DNA of 64,000 nucleotides from Membranipora membranacea (GCA_914767715.1 OU612065.1:31496001-31560000); one strand, 5' to 3'. Positions 24,588 to 37,133 are shown, counted from the first letter of the stretch. Notes: generated by a model not told the origin, from the letters alone. A program made the numbers and translations.

Positions 24588-25392
24588 GTAAACATGCATT
24601 ATGTTTTAGGAATTACTGTATTAATATTTCACGTTTATATTGTTATTAGAACCAATGTTTGCTGTAACAACTGGTAACAACATGCACATTCACTGTATGT
24701 CCATAGGGTCGAGTTGAGGGAATTTCAGAGCTGTTCGAACCAAGGGATCGCCTGACGGTTTGCTTGTTCCCAAACTATATGCTGTTTAATTTAATATTTC
24801 GATATCTTGGGAATCATAAGATGATTCCAGCAAGAAAATGATTTCTGCACATTGTATATACTGCTGCAGTCCAGCTGAAGTCTCCGTGTCTTTAATTTTA
24901 CACGATCTTTGTCTTGAGGCCTTGTTGTAGTGTTAAAAACGTAAATTGTGGGCCTAGAAAACATAATATGGCATGGTAAAATGAAGCGTTATCAGCTAGA
25001 TACGGGTTAAACTAAGGCTACCAAATATCTACAGAGCAGTTTATGATCAGCAATCAATTCATTGGAAAATACCCAGACTTCATCTCGGATTACAATCGAA
25101 TTGATGCTCAGAAGGATCTTTGATGGAACCATAAATTATTAGGGGACGCATAATCCATGTGCATTTCTCTTGGTCAGCTTCTTTTTCAAAAAAATTTACA
25201 TTCAATTTCATTGTTTCCGCAACATATTGCTTTCACAACATTGTCTTGCCTTTGAGGGAGGATATCACAACAAAAAGTGTATTATCAGAGTACAGGTGGA
25301 GGTCACCAAATAGTACTCAAAGGTTACAGGATTACAAGTTTGCTCTGGAATTCAGTGGTTATCAAACTTGCTTTATTCCCTTTCAATTACAG

Positions 25393-25533
25393 CATGCGTA
25401 CACTCGTCAATTTGGAGGAACTGATACTATCTGTAAGTAAGAAGCTGAAATCCTTACCTGACTGGATTGAAGAGCTCACAACTCTCAAAATCCTCCATGT
25501 AGATAGTTGCCGGCTAACTAGCCTGCCTGACAG
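25393..25533 (+). CDS. LRR exon B7
   Basis: 141 nt, phase 2-2. It encodes LEELILSVSKKLKSLPDW and LKILHVDSCRLTSLPDR. A strong donor-like GTAAGTAAG lies inside the exon at 25433. If used, it would leave a 40-nt exon and shift the frame. Confidence 0.83.
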
Positions 25534-26161
25534 GTATGTAATTGTAATAATTTGAGTATGATTGTTCTTTACAATGGTATACATCATTACGCAAACTAGG
25601 TGCCGCATACTTCAATATCTCAAGTCCTACAGAAGTTGATGAGACTCTGTTTTGTTAGAGCTTACACATTGTTTGGCTTGATGGCTCCCTGCATCAACAA
25701 AAGCACAGATTACAAACCTAGAAAATATTTAGTATGGTGAAAAGAAGCATAATCAGCTGGTTTTAGGTTCAACTGAGGTTTCCATATAACTCCAGAGCAG
25801 TTTGATTGGTAATATATTCAATAGATAATATCCAGACTTTATCTTGGGGATTACAATGAGATTGATGCTCAGAATCAAACGGTCGTTGGTTAGAGCACAA
25901 ATTGGCAAGAGATGCACAATCCGTGTGCATTTTTCTTGGTCAGTTTCTTCTTCAAAAGTTCTTACATTCACCTCCGTTGTTTCCCAACATTTAGCTTACA
26001 TAATATTGTACTGCCTTCAATGGGGGAGATCAAAATAAATATTGTACTACCAGGGTACAGGTGGAGGTACCCATGGTATAGTACTCAACTGATCCAGGAA
26101 AACAAATTTGCTCTGACATTTAGTGGTCATCAAACTGGCAATATTTCCCTTTATATTACAG

Positions 26162-26299
26162 CATGCGTAAACTCGTCAATTTGGAGAAACTGATAATATC
26201 TGACAGCAAGCTGCAATCCTTACCTGACTGGATTGGAGAGCTCACTAATCTCAAAATCCTCCATGTGTCAATTTGCATGCTAACTGGCCTGCCTGACAG
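26162..26299 (+). CDS. LRR exon B8
   Basis: 138 nt, one codon shorter than the other B exons, still phase 2-2. It encodes MRKLVNLEKLIISDSKLQSL and LKILHVSICMLTGLPDR. The missing codon lies in the loop after the first strand. The acceptor flank is the most diverged of the set (TTATATTACAG). Confidence 0.85.
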
Positions 26300-27756
26300 G
26301 TATGTTATTGTAGTATTTTGAATCTGCCTTCTCTTTTGAATGATAATATACAGGCAATCTAGGTGCTATTTACTTTGATATTTCAATTAATTGAGTATGA
26401 TTAAAGACTTCCTAAGGACCAAAGCAATGGGTAGTCTGGCAGCTAGTTCTGCAATAGTTATGCAATATTTTGACACTGAAAAAAATTGAAGCTCTTCAGG
26501 GTGAAAGTTATTTGTAGCTTTAGAAAATACCCCCTCCTTCATCAATTAAGCCTCTGAGGTTCCAAAATCTAGTTGTGTTGTGTATGCAATGTGCAGACAA
26601 GTTTTATCTGGAAACATCTTGAAGACTACAGAAGGACCAAAGCAATATATAGTCCGGCAGCTAGGACTACACAGAAGTTATGCAATATTTAAAAACTGAA
26701 GAAATTCTTAGCTCATCCAAGTAAAACTATGCGTACCTTTGATAATTGCCCCCTTTTTTGTCAATTACCCCTCTGAGGCTCAAAAATCTAATGCTGTACC
26801 AGCCCAACATGCTACCACTTGTATGTTATTTAGAGAACTGTAAAGGTTAGTGGACTCAGTTATCTAAAGGTGTACGATGTTCCTGAAACTGATAATATAT
26901 TTATTTTTATCTCATGTGGAACTAATCAGTTAATAAATAAATTTGGAAGTGGTAGCGTATTGCGCTGGTACAGTACTAGATTTTCAAACCTCATAGGCGC
27001 AATTGAAGGATTATTGGTCAAAAGATGAACTATTAAGGGACCCATATTCCATGCACAATTCCCTACTAGCCAGCTTGCACTTTCACTTCAAAGTTTCTTA
27101 CATTCACTGTCATTGTTGTTCCATTTTGTTGCTTATACAGAAATGTCTTCTCTCAATGATATATCAAATATTTGGGCAAAAATTGAATGCAGTTTTATTC
27201 CAATCTGATGTGAAATATATACATTCTAAACAACCATTCGTTTACCATATGTAGTAACCTACTACAAGGGTCATGTCACTTTGGTGTGAATGGCAGTGAA
27301 ATGAAACTGTTGAGCTAGAGATTACAGGAATAGCCTGAAGGCGGTAATCGAAGCTCCCGAATTCAAATATCACAGCAGTTACCATGTTGATGGAATAACA
27401 GCAAGATAAGGAAAAGAAGGCTGGTAAATTCGTTAATCATATGTACTATAACAAAATAACATGTCGTACGAAATGACCCAAAGAGTGGAGTGTGAGTTTG
27501 ACCAATAAGAGGGGCTCAGTAAAATAAAGAAAGTGGAGCTAAAAATCACCTAAATCGGCTGAAGTGGGAAATCAGACCTCATGTGCTCTAATATGTCAGT
27601 AAACACATCAACAATAGAATAGATTTATAAAACGTATAACAACGGAGAATGATATTCCATCAAATCCAATATGAGTACACACCATCTTTTTTCTTCTCCA
27701 ATTTGTTTGTTTCTACGTCTTATCATCAACGCATCATCAAGTCACGTTGGGTTCTC
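26300..27756 (+). repeat. Block tail, copy T3
   Basis: Third copy of the noncoding segment described at 9493, with the same direct and inverted internal repeats. Confidence 0.75.
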
Positions 27757-27999
27757 CAGGGTTGTGGTATGCAAGGCGGTCTGGCTCGCATCATTTTCTT
27801 GACGATTATCTTCGTTCCGCCCTGGTCTGGTCATCTTCATCCGCAGGAAGATAGGGCCTACAATAAATGGGCTCAGAGTCAGTGTGATACCTCTTCACCC
27901 TAGACTTGTTTCTTATCACTTGTCTGCCCTGAAGAGATTCTACTGTAACTTAACTACCACTGGACTCTATCACGGTTATAGGGTTTTCATTGAAAGTGC
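27757..27999 (-). mobile_element. Ty3/gypsy fragment G3, very short
   Basis: Only the far pol 3' end survives. It stops at TTGAAAGTGC and continues directly into B-type intron (TTACTTCAATATCTCC). G4 has the identical joint near 30833. Confidence 0.7.
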
Positions 28000-28600
28000 T
28001 TACTTCAATATCTCCATTTAATTTTTTTTTATGTGATTAAGACGTTTCCTGATGAAAATTATACAATACCAGTCCCATCTAAGTTGATGAGTCTCTGTTT
28101 TGTTAGAGCTTACACAACGTGTGGCTTGATGGTTCCCTGCGTTAACAAAAACACAGATTACAAACCTAGAAAATATTTAGGATGGTGAAAAGAAGCATAA
28201 TCAGCTGGATTTTGGTTTAATTAAGGTTTACAAATAACTTCGGAGCAATTTGATCAGTAATATATTCATTAGAAAATATCCAGACTTTATCTTGGGGATT
28301 ACAACGAGAGTGATGCTCAAAACGGTCGTTGGACAAACCATAAACTGTCAAGAGATGCACAATCCGTGTGCATTTTTCTTGGCCAGCCTCTACTTAAAAG
28401 ATTCTTACATTCACCTCCATTGTTTCCCAAAATTTTGCTTACGTAATATTGTACTGCCTTCAATGGGGGATATCAAAATAAATATTGTACTACCAGGGTA
28501 CAGGTGGAAGTCACCAAATAGTACTCAAATGTTCCAGGATTACAAGTTTGCTCTGGAATTCAGTGGTTATCAAACTTGCTTTATTCCCTTTCAATTACAG

Positions 28601-28741
28601 CATGTGTACACTCGTCAATTTGGAGAAACTGAATATATCTTACTGTAAGATGCTGCAATCCTTACCTGACTGGATTGGAGAGCTCACAAGTCTCAAAATC
28701 CTCTATCTGTCAGGAAGCAGCCTAACTCACCTACCACACAG
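28601..28741 (+). CDS. LRR exon B9
   Basis: 141 nt, phase 2-2. It encodes MCTLVNLEKLNISYCKMLQSLPD and LKILYLSGSSLTHLPHR. It contains a donor-like GTAAG within the first LRR. Confidence 0.85.
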
Positions 28742-30162
28742 GTATGTAATTGTAGTATTTTGAGTCTGCCTTCTCTTTTGAATGATAATATACAGGCAAT
28801 CTAGGTGCTATTTACTTTGATATTTCGATTAATTGAGTATGATTAAAGACTTCCTAAGGACCAAAGCAATAGATAGTCTGGCAGCTAGTTCTGCAATAGT
28901 TATGCAATATTTTGACACTGAAAAAATTATGAAGCTCTTCAGGGTGAGAATTGTTTGTAGCTTTAGAAAATACCCCCTCTTTCATCAATTAAGTTTCTGA
29001 GGTTCCAAAATCTAGTGGTGTTGTATATGCAATGTGCGGACAAGTTTTTATCTGGAAACATCATGAAGACTACAGAAGGACCAAAGCAATATATAGTCTG
29101 GCAGCTAGGACTACACAGTAGTTATGCAATATTTAAAAGCTGAAAAAATTCATAGCTCTTCCAAGTAAAATTATGCGCTCCTTTGATAATTGCCCCCTTT
29201 TTCGTCAATTACCCCTCTGAGGTATGTAATTTAGAGGACTGTAAAGGTTAATGGACTCAGTTATCTAAAGTTGTACAGTGTTCCTGAAACTGAAAATATA
29301 TTTATTTTTAACGTATGTGGAACTAATCAGTTATTAAATATATTTGGAAGTGGTAGCATACTGCGCTGGTACAGCACTAGATTTTGAAACCTCATAGGCG
29401 CAATTGAAGGATTATTGGTCAAAAGATGAACTATTAAGGGACCCATATTCCATGTACAATTCCCTACTAGCCAGCTTACACTTTCACTTCAAAGTTTCTT
29501 ACATTCACTGTAATTATTGTTCCATTTTGTTGCTTATACAGAAATGTCTTCTCTCAATGATATATCAAATATTTGGGCAAAAATTGAATGCAGTTTTATT
29601 CCAATCTGATGTGAAATATATACATTCTAAACAACCATTCGTTTACCATATGTAGTAACCTACTACAAGGGTCATGTCACTTTGGTGTGAATGGCAGTGA
29701 AATGAAACTGTTGAGCTAGAGATTACAGGAATAGCCTGAAGGCGGTAATCGAAGCTCCCGAATTCAAATATCACAGCAGTTACCATGTTGATGGAATAAC
29801 AGCAAGATAAGGAAAAGAAGGCTGGTAAATTCGTTAATCATATGTACTATAACAAAATAATATGTCATGCGAATCGACCCAAAGAGTAGAGTGCGACTTT
29901 GACCAATAAGAGGGGGTCAGGAAAATAAAGAAAGGTGAGCTAGAAATCACCTAAATCGGCTGAAGTTGAAATCAGACCTCATGTGCCCTAATATGTCAGT
30001 AAACACATCAACAATAGAATAGATTTATAAAACGAATAACAACGAAGAATGTTATTACATCAAATCCAATATAAGAACACACCATCTTTTTTCTTCTCCT
30101 TTGAATATATTTATGTTTCTTCGTTTCATCTTCAATACGTCATCATTATGTCAAGTTTGGTT
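28742..30162 (+). repeat. Block tail, copy T4
   Basis: Fourth copy of the noncoding block tail. It runs into the target duplication of the hAT-like element. Confidence 0.75.
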
Positions 30163-30170
30163 CTCCAGGG

Positions 30171-30587
30171 CAGGGGCGTATATTCTAAAAATTTTCACTC
30201 ACTGACTTTTTAGAGATGACCATACTGATCGGGCGCAGCCCGATCCACATACCGTAGGCGTGGCGGGGAGGGTGTGGGAGGGGCGCTTAAGCGCCCCTCC
30301 CACCACGGAAATTTTTACATATCGGTAGCAAAGTAGTGCAAGCAGAGAGGTATTTCATTAGCTCACTGAGCTGTTGAGTACTTTCAGAAAACAACTCAAT
30401 AGCAGTAAAAGATTACGGTAAAAATTCTCCAGTTATAAAGCACCCATTTGAAAAAAATCAGACCTTGTTGGGATTCGAACCCACAACATTCTTAATAAAC
30501 AGTGATCATTAGGCACACGCTCTACACACTGAGCTATTCAGCCATTCACAGATATCTGTGGTCCGTGATTGGTAATATACGCCACTG
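30171..30587. mobile_element. hAT-like nonautonomous element, copy 1 (417 bp), with tRNA-like module
   Basis: Terminal inverted repeats CAGGGGCGTATATT / CAGTGGCGTATATT and an 8-bp target duplication CTCCAGGG (30163-30170, 30588-30595). The relative at 27751 has the single, uninterrupted site. Inside are a hairpin GATCGGGC..GCCCGATC (30227-30245), a perfect 26-nt GC-rich palindrome (30276-30301) centred on CTTAAG, and a minus-strand tRNA-like segment. There is no transposase. Confidence 0.85.
30461..30545 (-). other. tRNA-derived segment with A and B boxes
   Basis: On the minus strand, TAGCTCAGTGTG (A box and D arm, stem GCTC/GAGC) is followed about 45 nt later by GGTTCGAATCC (B box and T loop, TGGG/CCCA stem). 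The acceptor stem does not pair and the anticodon arm is poor, so this is an RNA polymerase III promoter remnant of SINE type and not a tRNA gene. Confidence 0.65.
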
Positions 30588-30590
30588 CTC

Positions 30591-32520
30591 CAGGGTTGTG
30601 GTATGCGAGGCGGTCTGGCTCGCATCATTTTCTTGACGATTATCATTGTTCCGCCCTGGTCTCGTCATCTTCATCCGCAGAGAGATAGGGCTTACAATAA
30701 ATGGGCTCAGAATCACTGTGGTACGTCTTCACCCTAGACTTGTTTCTTATCACTTGTCTGCCCTGAAGAGATTCTACTGTAACTTAACTACCACTGGACT
30801 CAATCACGGTTATAAGGTTTTCATTGAAAGTGCTTACTTCAATATCTCCATTTAATTTTTTTTGTATGTGATTAAGATGTTTCCTGACGAAAAGTTGTCT
30901 ACATATTACATATGCAACACCAGTCCTACAGAAGTTGATGAGTCTCTGTTTTGTTAGAGCTCACACATTGTTTGACTTGTTTTTTGTCACTTGTCTGCCC
31001 TCAAGAATTTCTACTGTAACTTTACTACCAATGGAATCGACCATGGTCATAGGGTTTTTATTGAAAGTGCTTTGCATTTTTGTGGGACTGTCTCTTTGCA
31101 CAATTACAATATTGCCTACATTTACCCAGATGGTTAGGCTTGATTCTTTCCATCAAAGGCAGATTTCATTTTGGACTTTTGTTATCACGATCTCGAACAC
31201 ATATATCATCTTTAACCAAGCCCCGTACATCGGCAGTTAATGTTTCATGTCTCTGCCAAACAAAAGATCTGATGGAGTTTTCAAGGTAGCTGGGTGTGGT
31301 ATGATTTGATAGGCCATGACATAATTGGCTAATTCAGATTTCCAATTGAGGTTGACATTTTCAACCTGCCAACTAAAGACCTATTCTGCACTTCAACTTC
31401 TCCATTTGCCTGGGGCCATCTATAGAGGGTCACCTAATAATGATCAATTCCCAGCAAAGTCAGATAGTCCTTAAACACGGCACTTGTAAACAGTGGGCCA
31501 TTATCAGATTTGAGTGTGGTACGTATTCCATATCTGAAGAATATATTGGCCAGTACTTCTGATGTTTGGGGTGCGGTTGTGGAGCTCAGGATAGAATAAT
31601 CAACAAAGCGTGAATAATAATCTACCATTACCATCACATACTCATTAGTTGGCTGTATGGGACTCAGAAAGTCTACACTAAAATCTGCCCATGGTTTCTT
31701 GGGCAGGTGCGTTACGCTCAGCGGCTCTGTAATTTGACACTGGTGACATTTATTTTCACTTTATGCTCAATGTCTCTGTTTACACCAGGCCAATAAACCT
31801 TAGTCCTAGCCCTAGGCGTAGTTCCTACTATCCCAGGATTCCCCTCATGGGCCAAATCTATAACTCGCTGTCTCAATGATTTTGGAATCATGATCCTATT
31901 TCCCTTAATATAATATAGCCTAACACACAAGTTCTGTGGCATTCCATCTGTCTCTACATCAGTCAGTGACCTACTGGGGTATGCTAATCACCTGATATTC
32001 CCCACTTTGGACCTGGACCAGAACCGCCTAATCCTACATTTGATGCATCACTGGTAACCATAGTCCCATTAACTACATCATAATAACCCAGGGTATGGGT
32101 GGTACATAGTGCTTGTTTTAGACTTTCAAATGCCTTCCTCTCATTCTGACTAAAATGGAATTGATCTCTGGCTTCTCCACGAATAAGTTTCCTGAGTGGT
32201 TCACATGTGTCAAATAGTAATCTGCGATGAATTTTGAGACATACTGAGTCAGCCCTAAGAAACTGCAATTTTCAGCTTGAGATGTTGGTTCACAGGCATT
32301 TTGCACAGCCTTCACATGCTTCTGCAATAGGCCTATCCCATTAACAGTTGGTTTGTGTCCTCTAATTCCAATTCTGGGACTTTGAATTTGCACTTAGCTT
32401 GGTTTAGGGCTTAATAAGTCTCTCTAAAACCTGATCAATGATTTTGCCATGTTCCTCAGTAGTATTGGCATATACAATAACATCATCTGACATATTAGCC
32501 ACACCTTGGATACCTTGGAT
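30591..32520 (-). mobile_element. Ty3/gypsy remnant G4, mosaic
   Basis: Minus-strand pieces of pol: C-terminus (30596-30830), integrase core (about 31434-31637), the zinc-binding HEGN..VYWPGVNRD region (31718-31942), RNase H (31984-32268) and part of the reverse transcriptase connection (32118-32393). A piece of B-type LRR intron (about 30834-30977) sits in the middle. The right end breaks in reverse transcriptase and joins the flank of B10. Stops occur throughout. Confidence 0.85.
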
Positions 32521-32780
32521 AAATTATTAGGCGACGCAAAATCCATGTGCATTTTTCTTGGTCAGCTTCTTTTTCAAAAAAATTTACATTCACTTTCATT
32601 GTTTCCGCAACATCTTGCTTTCACAACATTGTCTTGCCTTTGAGGGGGGATATCACAACAAAAAGTGTATTATCAGAGTACAGGTGGAGGTCACCAAATA
32701 GTACTCAAAGGTTACAGTATTACAAGTTTGCTTTGGAATTCAGTGGTTATCAAACTTGCTTTATTCCCTTTCAATTACAG

Positions 32781-32921
32781 CATGCGTACACTCGTCAATT
32801 TGGAGGAACTGAATATGTCTTACAGTAAGATGCTGCAATCCTTACCTGACTGGATTGGAGAGCTCACAACTCTCAAAATCCTCAATGTGTCATATAGCAA
32901 GCTAACTAGCCTGCCTGACAG
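32781..32921 (+). CDS. LRR exon B10, last of the array
   Basis: 141 nt, phase 2-2. It encodes LEELNMSYSKMLQSLPDW and LKILNVSYSKLTSLPDR. It contains an internal AGTAAG. The next exon in phase is the Roc-COR exon at 38531, 5.6 kb away, so the intervening block tail, hAT-like element and gypsy remnant are all intronic. Confidence 0.85.
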
Positions 32922-34341
32922 GTATGTAATTGTAGTATTTTGAGTCTGCCTTCTCTTTTGAATGATAATCTACAGGCAATCTAGGTGCTATTTACTTTAA
33001 TATTTCGATTAATTGAGTATGAATAAAGACTTCCTAAGGACCAAAGCAATAGATAGTCTGTCAGGTAGTTCTGCAATAGTTATGCAATATTTTGACACTG
33101 AAAAAAATTGAAGCTCTACAGGGTGAAAATTATTTGTAGCTTTAGAAAATACCCCCTCTTTCATCAATTAAGCCTCTGAGGTTCCAAAATCTAGTGGTGT
33201 TGTATATGCAATGTGCAGACAAGTTTTTATCTGGAAACATCTTGAAGACTACAGAAGGACCAAAGCCATATATAGTCTGGCAGCTAGGACTACACAGAAG
33301 TTATGGAATATTTAAAAGCTGAAAAAATTCATAGCTCTTCCAAGTAAAATAATGCATTCCTTTAATAATTGCCCCCTTTTTCGTCAATTACACCTCTGAG
33401 GTATGTAATTTAGAGAGCTGTAAAGGTTAATGGACTCAGTTATCTAAAGTTGTACAATGTTCCTGAAACTGAAAATATATTTATTTTCTACGTATGTGGA
33501 ACTAATCAGTTATTAAATATATTTGGAAGTGGTAGCGTATTGCGCTGGCACAGCGCTAGATTTTGAAACCTCATAGGCGCAATTGAAGGATTATTGGTCA
33601 AAAGATGAACTATTAAGGGACCCATATTCCATGTACAATTCCCTACTAGCCAGCTTACACTTTCACTTCAAAGTTTCTTACATTCACTGTCATTGTTGTT
33701 CCATTTTGTTGCATATACAGAAATGTCTTCTCTCAATGATATTTCAAATATTAGGGCAAAAATTGAATGCAGTTTTATTCAAATCTGAGGTGAAAAATAT
33801 TCATTCTAGACAACCATTTGTTTACCATATGTAATAACCTACTAAAAGGGTCATGTTACTTTGGTGTGAATGGCAGTGAAATGAAACTGTTGAGCTAGAG
33901 ATTACAAGAATAGCCTGAAGGCGGTAATCGAAGCTCTCGAATTCAAATATCACAGCAGTTGCCATGTTGATGGAATAGCAGCAAGATAAGGAAAAGAAGG
34001 CTGGTAAATAAAAGAATCATACCTACTATAACAAAATAATATGTCGTACGAATTGACCCAAAGAGTGGAGTGTGAGTTTGACCAATAAGAGGGGGTCAGT
34101 AAAATAAAGAATGTTGAGCTAGAAGTCACCTAATTCGGCTGAAGTTGATATCAGACCTCATGTGCCCTAATATGTCAGTAAACACATCAACAATAGAAAA
34201 TATTTATAAAACGAATAACAACGAAGAATGTTATTACATCAAATCCAATATAAGAACACACCATCTTTTTTCTTCTCCTTTGAATATATTTATGTTTCTT
34301 CCTTTCATCTTCAATACGTCATCATCATGTCAAGTTTGGTT
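32922..34341 (+). repeat. Block tail, copy T5
   Basis: Fifth copy of the noncoding block tail. Confidence 0.75.
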
Positions 34342-34349
34342 CTCCAGGG

Positions 34350-34766
34350 CAGGGGCGTATATTCTAAAAGTTTTCACTCACTGACTTTTTAGAGATGACC
34401 ATAATGATCGGGCGCAGCCCGATCCACATGCCGTAGGCGTGGCGGGGAGGGTGTGGGAGGGGCGCTTAAGCGCCCCTCCCACCACGGAAATTTTTGCATA
34501 TCGGTAGCAAAATAGTGCAAGCAGAGAGGTATTTCATTACCTCACTGAGCTGTTGAGTACTTTCAGAAAACAACTCAATAGCAGTAGAAGATTACGCTAA
34601 AAATTCTCCAGTTATAAAGCACCCATTTGAAAAAAATCAGACCTTGTTGGGATTCGAACCCACAACATTCTTAATCAACAGTGATCATTAGGCACACGCT
34701 CTACACACTGAGCTATTCAGCCATTCACAGATATCTGTGGTCCGTGATTGGTAATATACGCCACTG
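34350..34766. mobile_element. hAT-like nonautonomous element, copy 2 (417 bp)
   Basis: Same termini, same CTCCAGGG duplication (34342-34349, 34767-34774), same hairpins (26-nt palindrome at 34455-34480) and tRNA-like segment (34640-34724, minus strand, B box 34650-34660). Insertion at the same point of the same repeat shows that it was copied with its block and did not insert independently. Confidence 0.85.
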
Positions 34767-34821
34767 CTCCAGGGTTGTGGTATGCGAGGCGGTCTGGCTC
34801 ACATCATTTTCTTGACGATTA

Positions 34822-36720
34822 TCATTGTTCCGCCCTGGTCTCGTCATCTTCATCCGCAGAGAGATAGGGCCTACAATAAATGGGCTCAGAATCAGTGTGG
34901 TACGTCTTCACCCTAGACTTGTTTTTTGTCACTTGTCTGCCCTCAAGAATTTCTACTGTAACTTTACTACCAATGGAATCGGCCATGGTCATAGGGTTTT
35001 TATTTAAAGTGCTTTGCATTTTTGCCGGACTGTCTCTTTGCACAATTACAATATCGCCTACATTTACCCAGATGGTTAGGCTTGATTCTTTCCATCAAAG
35101 GCAGATTTCATTTTGGACTTTTGTTATCACGATCTCGAACACTTATATCATCATTAACCATGCCCCGTACATCGGCAGTTTATGTTTCATGTCTCTGCCA
35201 AACAAAAGATCTGATGGAGTTTTCAAGGTAGCTGGGTGTGGTATGTTTCGATAGGCCATGACATAATTGGCTAATTCAGCTTTCCAATTGAGGTTGACAT
35301 TTTCAACCTGCCAACTAAAGACCTATTCTGCACTTCAACTTATCCATTTGCCTGGGGCCATCTATAGAGGGTCACCTAATAGTGATCAATTCCCAGCAAA
35401 GTCAGATAGTCCTTAAACATGGCACTTGTAAACAGTGGGCCATTATCAGATTTGAGTGTGGTACGTATTCCATATCTGAAGAATATATTGGCCAGTACTT
35501 CTGATGTTTGGGATGCGGTTGTGGAGCTCATGATAGAATAATCAACAAAGCGTGAATAGTAATCTACCATTACCATCACATACTCATTAGTTGGCTGTAT
35601 GGGACTCAGAAAGTCTACACTAAAATCTGCCCATGGTTTCTTGGGCAGGTGCGTTACGCTCAGCGGCTCTGTAATTTGACACTGGTGACATTTATTTTCA
35701 CTTTATGCTCAATGTCTCTGTTTACACCAGGCCAATAAACCTTAGTCCTAGCCCTAGGCGTAGTTCCTACTATCCCAGGATTCCCCTCATGGGCCAAATC
35801 TATAACTCGCTGTCTCAATGATTTTGGAATCATGATCCTATTACCCTTAATATAATATAGCCTAACACACAAGTTCTGTGGCATTCCATCTGTCTCTACA
35901 TCAGTCAGTGACCTACTGGGGTATGCTAATCACCTGATATTCCCCACTTTGGACCTGGACCAGAATGGCACCTAATCCGAAATTTGATGCAATACTGGTA
36001 ACCATAGTCTCATTAACTACATCATAATAACCCAGGGTATGGGTGGTACATAGTGCTTGTTTTAGACTTTCAAATGCCTTCCTCTCATTCTGACTAAAAT
36101 GGAATTGATCTCTGGCTTCTCCACGAATAAGTTTCCTGAGTGGTTCACATGTGTCAAATAGAAATCTGGGATGAATTTTGAGACATACTGAGTCAGCCCT
36201 AAGAAACTGCAAATTTCAGCTTGAGATGTTGGTTCGCAAGCATTTTGCACAGCCTCTACATGCTTCTGCAATAGGCCTATCCCATTAACAGTCGGTTTGT
36301 GTCCTCTAATTCCAATTCTGGGACTCTGAATTTGCACTTAGCTTGGTTTAGGGTTTAATAAGTCTCTCTAAAACCTGATCAATGATTTTGCCATGTTCCT
36401 CAGTATTTGGCATATACAATAACATCATCTGACATATTAGCCACACCTTGGATACCTGCGAGCAGTTTCTTATTCTCATGGTTAAAAATCTCAGGGGCTG
36501 AACTAACACCAAAGTTTAGTCACTCAAAGCGGTAGAGTCCTCCATGAGTGGCAAAGGTTGTTATATAGCTGTACTCTGGTTTGATTTCTAAGTTGCTGAA
36601 CAACCTACTACCATGCATATGCTGAATAATCTCAACCACAGTGGCGAGTGGATGGTGCTAGCGAATCACTGCTGCGTTGTCTCTCCTCATATCGATACAC
36701 ATGCGAATGTTGTTGTCTTT
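34822..36720 (-). pseudogene. Gypsy pol remnant
   Basis: Reverse transcriptase (about 36700-36400) shows FSNLEIK where FSKLDLK is usual, then YRFE*LNFGVSSAPEIF with a stop, and SDDVIVYA where the catalytic block is normally MDDV. RNase H (36212-35913), the HEGN zinc-binding region (35884-35660), integrase core (VDYYSRF, SDNGPLF; 35579-35376) and C-terminal NWKAELANYVMAYRN and QRDSPAKM (to 34822) follow in different frames. Confidence 0.85.
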
Positions 36721-37133
36721 ATGTTTAACTGTACCTGGACAGACATGTACATGATATAGTAGTTATCTATTGCTAGTTAATTTGTTTAGATTTCACTTTT
36801 CCTACCCTTGAGAAGACATTTTCAAAACGGGATAAAATCTCCTCCATAGTGTTTGCCGCTGTAGACTGGTTCGGTTGCAGATAGACATGTTGTCGACAGG
36901 AACCTCTGCTTCCTCACAGTCTACGAAACAAGGGAGACGAGTAGTAAATGAACATGCAATGGAGAAAACATATCCATCAGAAGCGGATTGGTCATCTACA
37001 TGATCTATACCAGCACCAGTATCATTGTCATGCAAATTTCTCACTCTATTTTTATCATTGAGCTGGTTTCCTTTAAATCTACCACATCTACCACATTTGT
37101 TGATCCTGTTATTGTACTAATGTTCATGACTTT

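Noticed and set aside
30461-30545. A true tRNA gene
   Set aside because: A and B boxes and a short T stem are present, but the acceptor stem does not pair, the anticodon arm is poor, and it lies inside a mobile element in two identical copies.
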